A stretch of 64,000 nucleotides of DNA from Xylocopa sonorina (taxonomy: Eukaryota; Arthropoda; Insecta; Hymenoptera; Apidae). The stretch lies in assembly GCF_050948175.1 (NCBI RefSeq), contig NC_135205.1, positions 124,001 through 188,000 on the forward strand, given 5' to 3'. Position 1 is the first letter of the stretch. Every line of letters starts with the position of its first letter. This document shows, in pieces, positions 1 to 10,721 of this stretch. Position numbers and translations under genes: made by a program. The notes below the pieces were generated by a model, which saw only the letters and a program-made list of their open reading frames with translations, was not told where the DNA came from and did not search any database.

Positions 1-1364
1 TCAAAAGAATGTAAATGCGACACTTCCATGCTAGGAAATAGCCTTTGCAGATGTCTACGTATCGTAGCAAGAGAGTTCTAATGCTTCTTAAAACGCATTT
101 CATTTCTATGTTTCGTGATAAGATATAATATTCATTGTGGAGTGTTATGTATACCTCGTATTCACTTCAAAAGAATGTAAATGCGACACTTGCATGCTAG
201 GATATAGCGTTTGCAGGTGTCTACGTATCGTAGCAATAGGGTTCTAATTCTTCTTAAAACGCGATATCGCATCTCACTGCTATGTTTCATGATAAGATAT
301 AATATTCACTGCGAAGTGTCATGTATACCTCGTATTCACTTCAAAAGAATGTAAATGCGACACTTCCTTGCTAGGAAATAGCGTTTCCAGATGACCACGT
401 ATAGAAAGAATAGAGTTCTAATGCTTCTTAAAACGAGATGTCGCATTTCATTTCTATCTTTCGTGATAAGATATAATATTCATTGTGGAGTGTTATGTAT
501 ACCTCGTATTCACTTCAAAAGAATGTAAATGCGACACTTGCATGCTAGGATATAGCGTTTGCAGATGTCTACGCGTCGTAACAATAGAGTTCTGGTGCTT
601 CTTCAATCGCGATATCGCATCTCACTCCTATGTTTCGATATAAGGTATAATATTCATTGCGAAGTGTTATGTATACCTCGTATTCACTTCAAATGAATGT
701 ATATGCGGCATATCCATCCTAGGAAATAGCGTTTGCAGATGTCTACGTATCGTAGCAATAGAGTTCTAATGCTTCTTAAAACGCGATATCGCATCTCCCT
801 ACTGTGTTTCATGATAAGATATAATATTCATTGCGAAGTGTCATGTATACCTCGTATTCACTTCAAAAGAATGTAAATGCGACACTTCGTTGCTAGGAAG
901 TAGCGTTTGCAGATGTCTGCGTATCGTCGCAATAGTGTTCTAATGCTTCTTAAACAGCGATATCGCATCTCATTTTTATGTTTCATGATAGGATATAATA
1001 TTCATTGTGGAGACGTAGGTATACCTCGTATTCGCTTCAAAAGAATGTAAATGCGACACTTCCCTGCTAAGAAATGGCGTTTGCAGATGTCTACGTATCG
1101 TAGCAATAGTGTTCTAATGCTTCGTGAAACGCGATATCGCTACATATTACTATGTTTCATGATAGGATATAATATTCATTGTGGAGACGTAGGTATACCT
1201 CGTATTCACTTCAAAAGAATGTAAATGCGACTCTTCCTTGCTAAGGAATAGCGTTTCCAGGAGTCTACGTATCGTAGCAACGAGTTCTTGTGCTTCTCAA
1301 GACGCGATATCGCATCTCCGTTCTATGTTGCATGATAAAATATAATATTCTTTGCAAAGTGTTA

Positions 1365-2000
1365 TGTATACCTCGTCTACACTTCAAAAGGATGTAAATG
1401 CCTTACTTCCTTGCTAGGAAATGCGTTTCCACATGTCTACGTATCGAAGCAATAGAGTTCTAATGCTTCTTAGAAGGCGAAATTGCATCTCGTTTCTACG
1501 TTTCGTGATAAGAAACAATATTCATTGCGAAGTGCTATGTATACCTAGTCTACACTTCAAAAGAATGTAAATGCCACACTTCCTTGCAGTCAAACGCGTT
1601 TTCAGAAGTCTATGTATCAGGGAAATAGAGTTGTAAAGCTTCTTAGAACGCGATATCGCATCTAAGTTCTACGTTTCATGATAAGATATAATATTCATTG
1701 CGAAGTGTTATGTATAAATCGTTTACACTTCAAAAGTTTGTAAAGGCCACACTTCTTTGTATACCTCGTCTACACGACAAATAAATGTAAGTGCCACATT
1801 CCTTGCTAGGAAATACGTTTCCAAATGTCTACGTATCGAAGCAATAGAGTTCTAATCCTTCTTAAACGCGATATCGCATCTCATTTCTATGTTTCATGAT
1901 GTAATATAATATTCATTGCGATGTGCTATGTATACCTCGTCTACATTTCAAAGGAATGTGAATGCCACACTTCCTTGCTAGGAAATGCGTTTTCAGATGT
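1365..2000 (+). repeat. Run of type-A satellite monomers inside F1
   Basis: Four consecutive monomers carry type-A marks: GTCTACACTTC (or close variants) instead of GTATTCACTTC, AATGCCACACTTCC instead of AATGCGACACTTCC, AAATGCGTTTCC instead of AAATAGCGTTTGC, and mostly CGAAGCAATAG. The same marks are typical of the array next to the island (9.5-12.2 kb) and of 25.2-27.0 kb. One more partly type-A monomer lies at about 4715-4780, just before the F1 edge. Confidence 0.75.
1713..1805 (+). repeat. 47-bp internal duplication in a satellite monomer (extended ~221-bp monomer)
   Basis: Positions 1713-1759 and 1760-1805 are two adjacent copies (47 and 46 bp) of the monomer segment running from TATACCTCGTCTACAC to ACTTCCTTG. 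The result is a monomer of about 220 bp. The same duplication, with the same end points, is seen in reverse orientation at 25948-26041 and 26169-26262. Confidence 0.8.
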
Positions 2001-5000
2001 CTACGTATCGTAGCAATAGAGATCTAATGCTTCTTAAAACGCGATATCGCATCTCACTTCTATGTTTCATGATAAGATATAATATTCATTGCGAAGTGTT
2101 AAGTATACCTTGTTCTGACTACAAAAGAATGTAAGTGCGATACTTCCTTGTTAGGAAATAGCGTCTGCAGATGTCTACGTATCGTAGCATTAGAGTTCTA
2201 ATGCTTCTTAAAACGAGATGTCGCATTTCATTTCTATGTTTCGTAATAAGATATAATATTCATTGTGGAGTGTCATGTATACCTCGTACTCACATCACAA
2301 GAATGTAAATGCGACACTTCCATACTAGGAAATAGGGTTTGCAGATGTCTACGTATCGTAGCAATAGAGTTCTAATTCATCTCGAAACGCGATATCGCAA
2401 CTCATTCCTATGTTTCATGATAAGATATAATAATCATTGTGTAATGTTATGCATACCTAGTACTCACTTCAATGGAATGTATGTGCGACATTTCCATGCT
2501 AGGAAATAGCATTCCCAGATGACTACGTTTCGAAACAATAGAGATCTAATGATTCTTAAAACGCGATATCACATCTCACTTCTATGTTTCGATATAAGGT
2601 ATAATATTCATTGCGAAGTGTTATGTATACCTCGTATTCACTTCAAATGAATGTATATGCGGCATATCCATCCTAGGAAATAGCGTTTGCAGATGTCTAC
2701 GTATCGTAGCAATAGAGTTCTAATGCTTCTTAAAACGAGATGTCGCATTTCATTTCTATATTTCGTGATAAGATATAATATTCATTGTGGAGTGTTATGT
2801 ATACCTCGTATTCACCTCATAAGAATGTAAATGCGACACTTCCTTGCTAGGAAATATTATTTGCATATGACTACGTATCGTAAAAATAGAGTTCTAATGC
2901 TTCTTAAAACGCGATATCGCATCTCACCTCTATGTTTCATGATCAGATGTAATATTCATTGCGAAGTGTCATGTATACCTCGTATTCACTTCAAATGATT
3001 GCAAATGCGGCACTTCCATGCTAGGAAATAGAGTTTCAAGATGACTACGTATGGAAACAATAGAGTTCTAGTCCTTCTTATGACGAGATGTCGCATCTTA
3101 TTTCTATGTTTCATTATAAGATATAATATTCATTGCGAAGTGTCCTGTATACCTCGTTTTCACTTCAATGGAATGTAAATGCGACATTTCCTTCCTATGA
3201 AATAGAGTTTGCAGATGTCTACGTATATTAGAAATAGAGTACTAATGCTTTTCAAAACGCGATATAGAACCTCATTCCTATGTTTCATGATAAGATATAA
3301 TATTCATTGCAAAGTGTCATGTATATCTCGTATTCAGTTCAAAGGAATGTAAATGTGACACTTCCATGCTAGGAAGTAGCCTTTGCAGATATCTACGTAT
3401 CGTAGCAATAGAGATCTATTGCTTCTTAAAACGCGATATCGCATCTCACTTCTATGTTTCATGATGAGATATAATATTCATTGCGAAGTGTCATGTATAC
3501 TTCGATTTCACTTCGCAAGAATGTAAATGCGACACTTCCTTGCTAGGAAATATTGTCTACAGATGTCTACGTATATTAGCAATATAGTTCTAATGCTTCT
3601 CAAAAAGCGATATCGCATCTCACTTCTATGTTTTATGATAAGATATAAAATTCATTGCGAAGTGTCACGTATACCTCGTATTCACTTCAAAAGAATGTAA
3701 ATGCGACACTTCCCTGCTAGGAAATAGCGTTTGCGGATGTCACCGTATCGTAGCAATAGAGTTCTAATGCTTCTTAGAACGGGATATCGCATCTCACTAC
3801 TCTGTTTCATGATAAGATATAATATTCATTGCAAAGTGTCATGTATACCTCGTATTAACTTCAAATGAATGTAAATGCGGCACTTCCATGCTAGGAAATA
3901 GCGTTTGCAGATGTCTACGTATCGTAGCAATAGAGTTCTAATGCTTCTTAAAATGAGAAGTCGTATTTCATTTCTATGTTTCGTAATAAGATATAATGTT
4001 CATTGTGGAATGTTATGTATAGCTCGTATTCACTTCAAAAGAATGTAAATGCGACACTTCCTTGCTAGGAAATAGCGTTTGCAGATGTCTACGTATCGTA
4101 GCAATAGAGTTCTGGTGCTTCTTATATCGCGATATCGCATCTCACTTCTATGTTTCGAGATAAGATATTATATTCATTGCGAAATGTCATGTATACCTCG
4201 TATTCACTTCAAAGGAATGTAAATGCGACACTTCCTTGCTAGGAAATAACATTTGCAGATGTCTACGCGTCGTAACAATAGAGTTCTGGTGCATCTTCAA
4301 TCGCGATATCGCATCTCACTTCTATGTTTCGAGATAAGGTATAATATTCATTGCGAAGTGTCATGTATACCTCGTATTCACTTCAAATGAATGTAAATGC
4401 GGCACTTCCATGCTAGGAAATAGAGTTTGCAGATGTCTACGTATCGTAGCAATAGAGTTCTAATGCTTCCTAAAACGCGATATCGCACTTCATTTCTACG
4501 TTTCATGATAAGATATAATATTCGTTGCGAATTGTCATGTACACCTCGTATTCACTTCAAAAGAATGTAAGTGTGACACTTCGTTGCTAGGAAATAGCGT
4601 TTGCAGATCTCTACGTATCGTAGAAATAGAGTTCTAATGCTTCTTAAAACGCGATATCGCATCTCATTTCTATGTCTCATGATAAGATATAATATTCATT
4701 GCGAAGTGTCATGTATTCTCGTCTACACTTCAAATGAATGTAAATGTCACACATCCTTGCTAGGAAATGCATTTCCAGATGTCTACGTATCGTAGCATTA
4801 GGGTTCTAATGCTTCTTAAAACGCGATATCGCATCTCACATCTATGTTTCATGATAAGGTATAATATTCATTGCGAAGTGACATGTATACCTCCTATTCA
4901 CTTCAAAAGGATGTAAATGCAACACTTCCTTGCTAGGGAATAGCGTTTCCAGATTTCTACATATTGAAGCAATAGTGTTCTAATGGGGAGGGGTAGAGGT

Positions 5001-5267
5001 CCTTCTCACACTCGAGAACCATCCTGTTTGTCTCCATGGACTATGGCAGCGGTCTTATCGTTGCAGAGCTCTGGATCCTATCCTTCGGGGTTTAGGGTCT
5101 CTTCTTGCCCACTTCCCGACTCCTCCACCTTCGACCCCGTCACGCTACCTCGGCGCACAGCCCTTCCGCGAATCTGCAGTCTTATTATCCGCCGAAAAGG
5201 CGTCTTATGTGTCGCTTCTTCCATCAGCTCGCCAGTCTAATCCGTAGAACGGAGAGAGAAAAACGAA

Positions 5268-5283
5268 GGGGGGGGGGGGGGGG
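5268..5283 (+). repeat. Poly-G tract (16 G)
   Basis: Sixteen consecutive G residues follow an A-rich purine stretch. On the minus strand this is poly-C. Such a tract can form a G-quadruplex and is prone to length errors in sequencing, so the exact count is uncertain. Confidence 0.9.
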
Positions 5284-5391
5284 ATGTTCTACCATCGTGT
5301 ATTTCACGCTCCTCGCAAATACAGCTATCGCGATTGTCCGTGTCGCGCTTCTCTCATGGGTGGTGATCTGCGAGCTAGTCTAACCAAAGCA

Positions 5392-5402
5392 GGGGGGGGG
5401 GG
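5392..5402 (+). repeat. Poly-G tract (11 G)
   Basis: A second run of eleven G residues lies about 110 bp from the first. Together they make the local left strand unusually G-rich for an otherwise AT-rich island. Confidence 0.9.
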
Positions 5403-5495
5403 TGTGAGCGAGCCTTGTGACTTCACTACGTCACAGTACATACAAATTTGCTATGTTGATTAAGTAGCTATGTTTTCAAATTCAATTCCGGATAA

Positions 5496-6524
5496 TGCAC
5501 TAAAAAGCATCCCAGATAACAAACGGCAAGATGGTAGCGACACCATGCCGGCACTATATTGCCACTTCCGAGGAGTGTCAACTGATTCGTAGTCATCTAT
5601 GACCGGATTCGTTAACTAAAATGCCAGAACGTGTTACCAGCACGTTCTAGACAAGCGAATCGCGCAGCACCAGCACCATGGTGACACGCGTATCATCGCT
5701 CCATTCATGAATCTCCTGAGCAATGACGCAGGATCACATTTGGCAATGGGGAACCTGTGCTTTCATACAAATTAGAACCGTTAGATGTCAGTCGATGTTC
5801 AGCATATGAGTATTGATAGACATTTTGATGGTCGTTTTCCTATATTTATAGTTACTGAGCGAGTCGTATATATTTCTTTCAATCCATCATAGACTAAAAA
5901 TATTATTTATAAAAAAAATATTACTTAAAAAATAAAAATTCATGCTGTTGCGTCCCTAACTTCGCCTTGTGTAATTTTTGAAATAACATGCTGTCATCGT
6001 ATTTAATGTAACCCTCAATTGCATGAATTTGTAACAATAAATTGAAGAAAATATATATAAAATAAGTGTATATATTTTTATGACAAAGTAATTATCGACT
6101 TTATGGAAAAAATCGCCCTATCGAGCTAGTTTATAGAAAATAATAAAATCGAGTTCTTATATCTTTGTTTTGTGCCGGTGTATCTATTTTGGAATCAAAA
6201 TAAATAAATTGCACAGTTTAGTCATTTTTCATATTTGCTTATAATTTTTATGGAAACAGCTTCCCCATTAGTAAATGTCAGCCTACGCCACAACCACGCG
6301 TGTAGCTATGGTGAGCTGATAGTGTCATTGTCACGGCCGTGTAGCCCGTGTGCTATATCTCGGTGCTTTAATAGTGCCGTGATACGAATGCCGCCTCAGT
6401 ACTAACAGTATGCCATATCGAAAGCTGAGTAGGAGCACTTTGTTAGCACAGTTCTGCCACGGAATTCGTTCCATCCGTTGTCATTGGCGTGCCAATCGCT
6501 GGCTGTTTGGGATATTGTAGTGCA
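5496..6524. mobile_element. Candidate non-autonomous DNA transposon with CACTA-type inverted ends
   Basis: The two ends are imperfect inverted repeats. The left end reads TGCACTAAAAAGCATCCCAG and the reverse complement of the right end reads TGCACTACAATATCCCAAAC; with a two-base gap, TGCACTA-AA-ATCCCA and a following AACA are shared. The subterminal regions are GC-richer and share CGGCACTAT in inverted orientation (near 5550 and near 6375). The middle (about 5820-6240) is very AT-rich and has no open frame, so any copy would depend on a transposase elsewhere. Ends starting CACTA are typical of the CMC/EnSpm group, which makes 2-3-bp target duplications. I do not see a clean duplication here (ATG on the left, CAT on the right). 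An alternative is an unrelated MITE family. Confidence 0.5.
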
Positions 6525-7144
6525 TGAGGCAGACTTGTTCCTTATCATCAAGGAGACGGATTTTCACTCCCCCCTTTTTGAATTTTTTAAATTATTGTTT
6601 GGAATTTTTGCCGTTTCTGTATCTCTATGACCGCATTGTGGATTCAACTTATGTACGATCTTTTTGGTCTTCATCTTTTGTTACATGTAACATTATATAT
6701 GTGATGTACGTTTGTTATGTAATGCTCCGATTTGTAAGCCTCAGATACTTTTATTCTTTGGTAAAGCAACTTATTCGATTAATATATATTTATTAGACAT
6801 AGATATAAACAATTAGAAAAATGTTATTAAAACGCTATTAAATATGTTGTTGCAATTATATATTTAAGGTCTGAAGATGTAGATGCAATTAATGTCCGAT
6901 ATTTTACGTGATCCAATCGACGTATCAAGTGAGGCTATGGAATATAAAAATCTTTTACTATTCTTCGACCCCTTTATATATTACATGAATGATAAGTTCT
7001 GCAAGACAAGAAGCCTGAATTAGTGAGATATCTAGGAACATAAGTAATTTGTAAGTAACACATCCTTTCTCTTTGAAATGTTTGCCTTTGCATAGAATAG
7101 AACGTATAGATATAATTGCCTGTTTTGTACCCATTTCGGTCCAA
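6525..7144. other. AT-rich intergenic stretch
   Basis: Strongly AT-rich sequence between the transposon candidate and the minus-strand gene. An open frame at 6524-6796 (+) starts inside the transposon end and gives a hydrophobic, F/Y/V-rich product typical of chance frames in such DNA. A minus-strand AATAAA lies at about 6788-6793 and could serve the minus-strand gene as a polyadenylation signal, but it is ~350 bp past the stop codon. I see nothing else. Confidence 0.5.
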
Positions 7145-7725
7145 TTATATTATAGCCTTTGAGCAGAAGTAATATTGATTATACTTGATTTTTGCAATAG
7201 TTCCTTGATTAACAGATTTTATTAACCTAGAATCTTCATTTGACGGATGTATCAATCTACTTTGTGGCTCCATCAGTTTCTTTTTCTGCTCGCTACTTTC
7301 CATTTTCAGTTCCGTATACTTATCCTTTATCACCATCATATATATTGCGTAAAATTACAATAACTTTTTGTCCTCAAATTTTGCGGATATTTCAATTAAA
7401 TTTCCTTTGATTAAATAAACGGAAATTAAAAAACAGTGGCACGTACCATTTCTTGGAAACGTTGTATCGTAATTTGCATCTGACTGTTTTGAAAGGCACG
7501 CACTTTACTTAACGTTTGCAATGATTCGGTTAGCGAAGTAAAGTAATATTCTACTTTCGAAATTGTTGGCTCTTGTAATTCTAAGGCAAATATATTCATC
7601 TGTCGACATCGTGAACATTGTTTTTTGGCAAAATTCCAGAAAAACAAATATACTATAAGTAAAATAATGAACATCATAATATTAAATTTAACTCTGTTTA
7701 TCGTTGCCTTGTTGGACACATCCAT
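7145..7725 (-). CDS. Probable two-exon gene for a small single-pass membrane protein, unrecognised
   Basis: I do not recognise this protein. Exon 1 runs 7725-7447 and exon 2 runs 7324-7145, with a 122-bp intron between them (7446-7325). The donor is ATG|GTACGT and the acceptor AAAG|GAT; both are in phase 0, so the frame continues cleanly to the TAA at 7147-7145, giving about 153 residues. Residues ~13-32 (NRVKFNIMMFIILLIVYLFF) are a strong membrane segment. A CSRC pair of cysteines follows, then a long polar, helix-prone stretch (SLTESLQTLSKV, QRFQEM) that continues after the splice with DKYTELKMESSEQKKKLMEP. This looks like a membrane anchor with a coiled-coil tail. The ATG at 7725 is the first after an in-frame TGA about 40 bp upstream; an earlier exon could supply a different start. 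A chance frame in AT-rich DNA is the alternative, but the phase-matched splice pair argues against it. Confidence 0.45.
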
Positions 7726-7731
7726 AACAAT

Positions 7732-7946
7732 ATACAGGGTGGAGCAGTAATAATTAGCACCTCAGATATCCACGAAACTATAAGTTTCATAGAAGTTTTT
7801 GCTAATATAAAATTGCATAGTACAAAGGGGCCATCCGTTGATGAAAATAGTTTTTTTGTAAGTGGAGTTATGTTGGACATATGAAGGTTACCTTCATTTT
7901 TTAAAATGAATTGGTATGTCCATTCTTCCGTAATACGATAGAGCAT
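7732..7946. repeat. Possible dispersed-repeat insertion abutting the minus-strand gene
   Basis: The segment begins TACAGGGTGG on the plus strand and continues with CACCTCAGATATCCACG. That layout resembles transposon termini that are common in insect genomes and start TACAGGGTG. It lies directly upstream of the ATG at 7725. The opposite-strand open frame 7946-7698 crosses it and shifts frame against the downstream exon. I cannot find a matching inverted end, so the right boundary is a guess. If real, the insertion may have separated the gene from its original upstream exon. Confidence 0.25.
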
Positions 7947-7966
7947 TTTAAAGCAAGTTTAACGAT

Positions 7967-8082
7967 CTGTAACATGAAGGCATTGAAGGTTACAAAAAGT
8001 AAAGAAAGGCGATAAAACTCACGGTTTTGATAGTAAATGAAACATACGTATTGTAAACAGTGGTGGAAGGCGTAATACTTAC
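7967..8082 (-). other. Candidate intron upstream of the minus-strand gene
   Basis: On the minus strand the donor AACG|GTAAGT ends an exon at 8083, and the acceptor ATGTTACAG ends at 7967. The 116-bp length is close to that of the downstream intron at 7446-7325. The upstream exon would be mostly non-coding: the ATG at 8107 reads eight codons and, across the splice, stops after two more (GAT CGT TAA). It would fit a 5' untranslated exon of the 7145-7725 gene. Confidence 0.35.
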
Positions 8083-8269
8083 CGTTTACTTCACTGTGAA
8101 TAAACACTTTTCGAAGGGCATTTCAATAGTTTGCAGCATAAGTTAAACATGAAAAGATTAGTATTGAAAAATCGGTTCGAATTCGTTTGGTTAGGCTTGT
8201 CTTTGTGTCGTTCATTTTATAAGTACTGAGCTGCGGATTCCTGAGGACAGCTCATAAAATTGTTGAACT

Positions 8270-8546
8270 ATGGAAGATTATCATTGTGAATTTGAATCAA
8301 AAGGTAATTAAATTCCATTAGATTGTAAACAGATCTCAATGTTTCATTTTAGATAGTAAGATTAAATACTCTTTACAACACTACAAGAATGGATACATAC
8401 CTTTCTGTTATTATTATTTCATAAAGAATTATAATTGCAATTATATAGTTCATTACGATAAAAAATATTTCCCAGAAAATTCTAAATATTATATAAAAGA
8501 ATCAAGTAAAACATTTTTAATAATTACGAATATGAAAAATACTTGA
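8270..8546 (+). CDS. Possible two-exon small gene, tyrosine- and lysine-rich product, unrecognised
   Basis: I do not recognise the product. Exon 1 is 8270-8303 (MEDYHCEFESK, then one base of the next codon) and exon 2 is 8353-8546, ending in TGA. The 49-bp intron has donor AAAG|GTAATT and acceptor TTCATTTTAG. The phase-1 join gives 75 residues without a stop in very AT-rich DNA. The product is rich in Y, K, N and S (for example KNGYIPFCYYYFIKNYNC and KYFPENSKYYIKESSKTF), with no signal peptide or clear membrane segment. It points away from the minus-strand gene, and the two putative 5' ends lie about 190 bp apart, so they could share a promoter region. The intron is at the short limit for insects. 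A second in-frame run starting MSKQELEKSNIQFQFQ at 8563 might be a further exon or chance. Confidence 0.33.
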
Positions 8547-8826
8547 ACATTCCAATAGAAAGATGTCTAAACAGGAGTTAGAAAAGTCAAACATTCAATT
8601 TCAATTCCAGAATTCACCTATAAGAGGTAAAATGTTCTACGTATAAAACTGTGTGTGTTCTATATATCTATGTAAAGTGATGGTTCCTATTAGTTGTGAC
8701 GGAAACCTATATATAGTAAGTCAGGGAAGCTCGACGGGGTTAATTATCTAAATGCTTTAAGGTGTAAAACGTACTTTAATCTAAAGCGATCTATAGTTCC
8801 AAAGTATCCGCTCACGTACAACTTTT
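8547..8826. other. Intergenic stretch, possibly the internal start of an LTR element
   Basis: AT-rich sequence from 8547 to about 8690, then a more GC-balanced part. Read on the minus strand, the part below 8827 would be the beginning of the internal region of the LTR element proposed next to it. No open frame of useful length is visible, so any gag or pol region has been lost. A short frame at 8563-8646 (+) is discussed with the neighbouring gene. Confidence 0.35.
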
Positions 8827-8837
8827 CTTGGGCGCCA
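8827..8837 (-). other. Candidate retroelement primer-binding site
   Basis: The minus strand reads TGGCGCCCAAG. Its first ten bases match the usual tRNA-Lys type primer-binding site of LTR retrotransposons (TGGCGCCCAA). It lies two bases after TGAGCA, a plausible LTR 3' end. Confidence 0.4.
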
Positions 8838-8839
8838 GC

Positions 8840-9430
8840 TGCTCAGAAAGTAGCAAAGGGATAGACTATACGACCCCGGGAACCCTGGGGCGGAACAACC
8901 CTTGAAACTTCGAAATGCTCCTCCTCTCGACTACGCCTAACCAAGTACACACACTCAGGTCGCGAGATACTGAAGTCACGGCATGTTTATTTATGGTCTC
9001 GACGTGGGTTTAACTAACAAGGGCTACGGGAAACTACGCAACACGCCGCGAATTACCGGGTATCATAACTCGCTTCACGATATAAGATACAATATACAAT
9101 ATGCGACACAAGAAATGGGACGCTTTAGCGAATAAGCTCTTACGTTCTCTTCTTCAGGTTCCTTGAATTCGCTGGTGGTTCTCGGGTCTCCTGCATCCTA
9201 CTCAGGGCTCCTTGGTGGAGTGCGCTGTAGGCTTCGGTATTGTTCGGGTCCATCGACCAGTGGATTTCGGCGATTTCCTCTTCTCGCCCCCTTGGGTGTC
9301 CCTGAGGGGATCCTCCTGATCATTTGAATTGCGTAGCGGCTCGCGCACCGCGCTCCCATGGCCCACCTGCAGGACCGCTGGATTTTGACTCCTATTTAGG
9401 GGGTTAAGGATAGTTGAAGACCTTCTCACA
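8840..9430 (-). mobile_element. Candidate LTR (about 591 bp) at the right edge of the island
   Basis: Read on the minus strand, the segment starts TGTGAGAAGG at 9430 and ends TGAGCA at 8840, followed by the primer-binding-site motif. Inside, in the expected order, are a TATA-like CTTATATC (about 9085-9078) and AATAAA at 8991-8986, about 145 bp before the end. This is the U3-R-U5 layout of an LTR. No second LTR or coding region is seen, so this would be a truncated 5' end. The upstream LTR border coincides with the start of the satellite, so the element may mark where the array was broken. An open frame at 9453-9202 (-) gives a basic, serine/proline-rich product of no recognised family. Confidence 0.38.
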
Positions 9431-9525
9431 TCCCAGAGCATTATAAAGCACAAACGCAGATAAGCATAATGCGATGCATAGAGCTTTACAACCTTCTAAC
9501 TTACATTGAACTGTTTATACGAAAT

Positions 9526-9990
9526 GCGATATTGCGGTGCATGAAGCATGACAAATTAAATGCTTCGGCACTTGGACATCTGGAAACGCTATCCCCGGGC
9601 AAGAAAGTGTAGGGTTCACACTCAATTCATATGCAGAAGCAGATAAACATAACGCAATACTATGAATATTACATCTTATCATGAAATATAGAAGTAAGAT
9701 GCGCAGCCGCGTTTTACGAAGCATTAGAACTCTATTGCTTCTAAACCTTCAGATATAGAAACGCTATTCCGTAGCAAGGAAGTGATCCATTTACATTCAT
9801 TTGAAGTGTAGAGGAGATATACATAACGCGTTGCATTGAAATTACATCTTATTATGTGACTTTGAATTGATATGCGATATCGCGTTTTATAAAGAGTTAG
9901 AAATCTATTGCTTCTATGCGTAGACATCTAGAAACGCAATTTCCTAGCCAAGAAGTGTGGCATTTGCATTCTTTTGAAGTGTAGAGGAGG
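9526..9990 (-). repeat. Divergent edge monomers, duplicated at 37395-37850
   Basis: Two to three strongly diverged monomers at the array edge carry private marks: TGCGGTGCATGAAGCATGAC, GCTATCCCCGGGCAAG, AAACCTTCAGATATAGAAACG and ACGCGTTGCATTG. The same private marks occur in the same order at the F3/R3 switch at 37395-37850, at an offset of about 27.87 kb. An 8-bp difference (GCAGCCGC present here, absent there) changes the offset slightly. Confidence 0.85.
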
Positions 9991-10721
9991 TATACATAAC
10001 ACATCGCAATGAATATTATATCTTGTCATGAAGCATACATGAGATGCCATATCGCGATCTAGGAAGCATTAGAACTCCATTGCTTCGATACGTAGACATC
10101 AGGAAACACTATTTCCTAGCAAGGAAGCGTGGCGTTTGCAATGTTTAGATGTGTAGTCGAGGAATACATAATACTTCGCAATGAATATTATAACTTATCT
10201 TGAAACCCAGAAATGAGATGCGATATCGCGTCTAATAAGCACTAGAACTCTAATGCTTCTTTACGTGGACATCTGGAAACGATATTTCCTAAGAAGCAAG
10301 TGTCGCATTTACATTCATTGGTATTGTAGATGAGGTATACATAACACTTCGCAATGAATATTATATCTTATCCTGACACATAGAAATGAGTTGAGATATG
10401 ACGTTTTAGGAAGCATTGGAACTCTAATGGTTCGATACGTAGACGTCTGGAAACGCTATTTCCTAGCAAGGAGGTGTGACATTTACAATCTTTTGAAGTG
10501 TAGACGAGGTATACATAACACTTCGCAATGAATATTATATCTCATCATGAAACAGAGAAATGAGACGCGATATCGCGTTTTAAGAAGAATTGGAACTCTA
10601 TTGATTCGATACGTAGACATCTGGAAACGCAATTCTTAGCAAGGATGTGTGGCATTTACATTCTTTTATAGTCTAGACGAGGTATACATAACACTTCGCA
10701 ATGAATATTATATCTTATCAT

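Larger units (their letters stand above)
1..4985 (+). repeat. Satellite array block F1 (174-bp monomer, forward orientation)
   Basis: Head-to-tail copies of a ~174-bp unit. The start of the TCAAAAGAATG motif recurs at 167, 341, 515, 689 and 863, a spacing of 174; the first unit is 166 because of an 8-bp deletion beside AAAACGC. Key monomer landmarks in order are CACTTCAAAAGAATG, CTTGCTAGGAAATAGCG, GATGTCTACGTATCGTAGC, AAAACGCGATATCGCATCTC, TTTCATGATAAGATATAA and GTCATGTATACCTCGTATT. By eye, neighbouring monomers differ at roughly 5-15% of sites. The array is cut abruptly at about 4985, in the middle of a monomer. Confidence 0.97.
4986..5495. other. Non-satellite, GC-richer left edge of the island
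   Basis: The satellite stops and a GC-richer, non-repetitive stretch follows. It contains two poly-G tracts and overlapping short open frames (4983-5240 and 5105-5383) whose low-complexity products resemble no protein I know. I see no splice-site pattern or promoter I would trust. It could be the remnant of a transposable element or an ordinary intergenic sequence. Confidence 0.6.

Noticed and set aside
1121..1140. CENP-B box in the satellite
   Set aside because: The nearest match (GCTTCGTGAAACGCGAT) lacks the required CGGG core; no intact box was seen in any monomer I read.
4983..5383. Two overlapping plus-strand open frames as genes
   Set aside because: They begin at the satellite border or cross the poly-G tract, overlap each other in different frames, and have low-complexity products with no recognisable domain.
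6524..6796. 90-codon hydrophobic plus-strand frame as a membrane protein gene
   Set aside because: It starts inside the proposed transposon end, lies in AT-rich DNA with biased composition (F, Y, V, I), and has no splice or promoter support.
7698..7946. 82-codon minus-strand frame as an odorant-receptor-like exon
   Set aside because: A faint resemblance of the hydrophobic end (KTSMKL) is not enough; the frame crosses a repeat-like segment and does not join in phase with the downstream exon.
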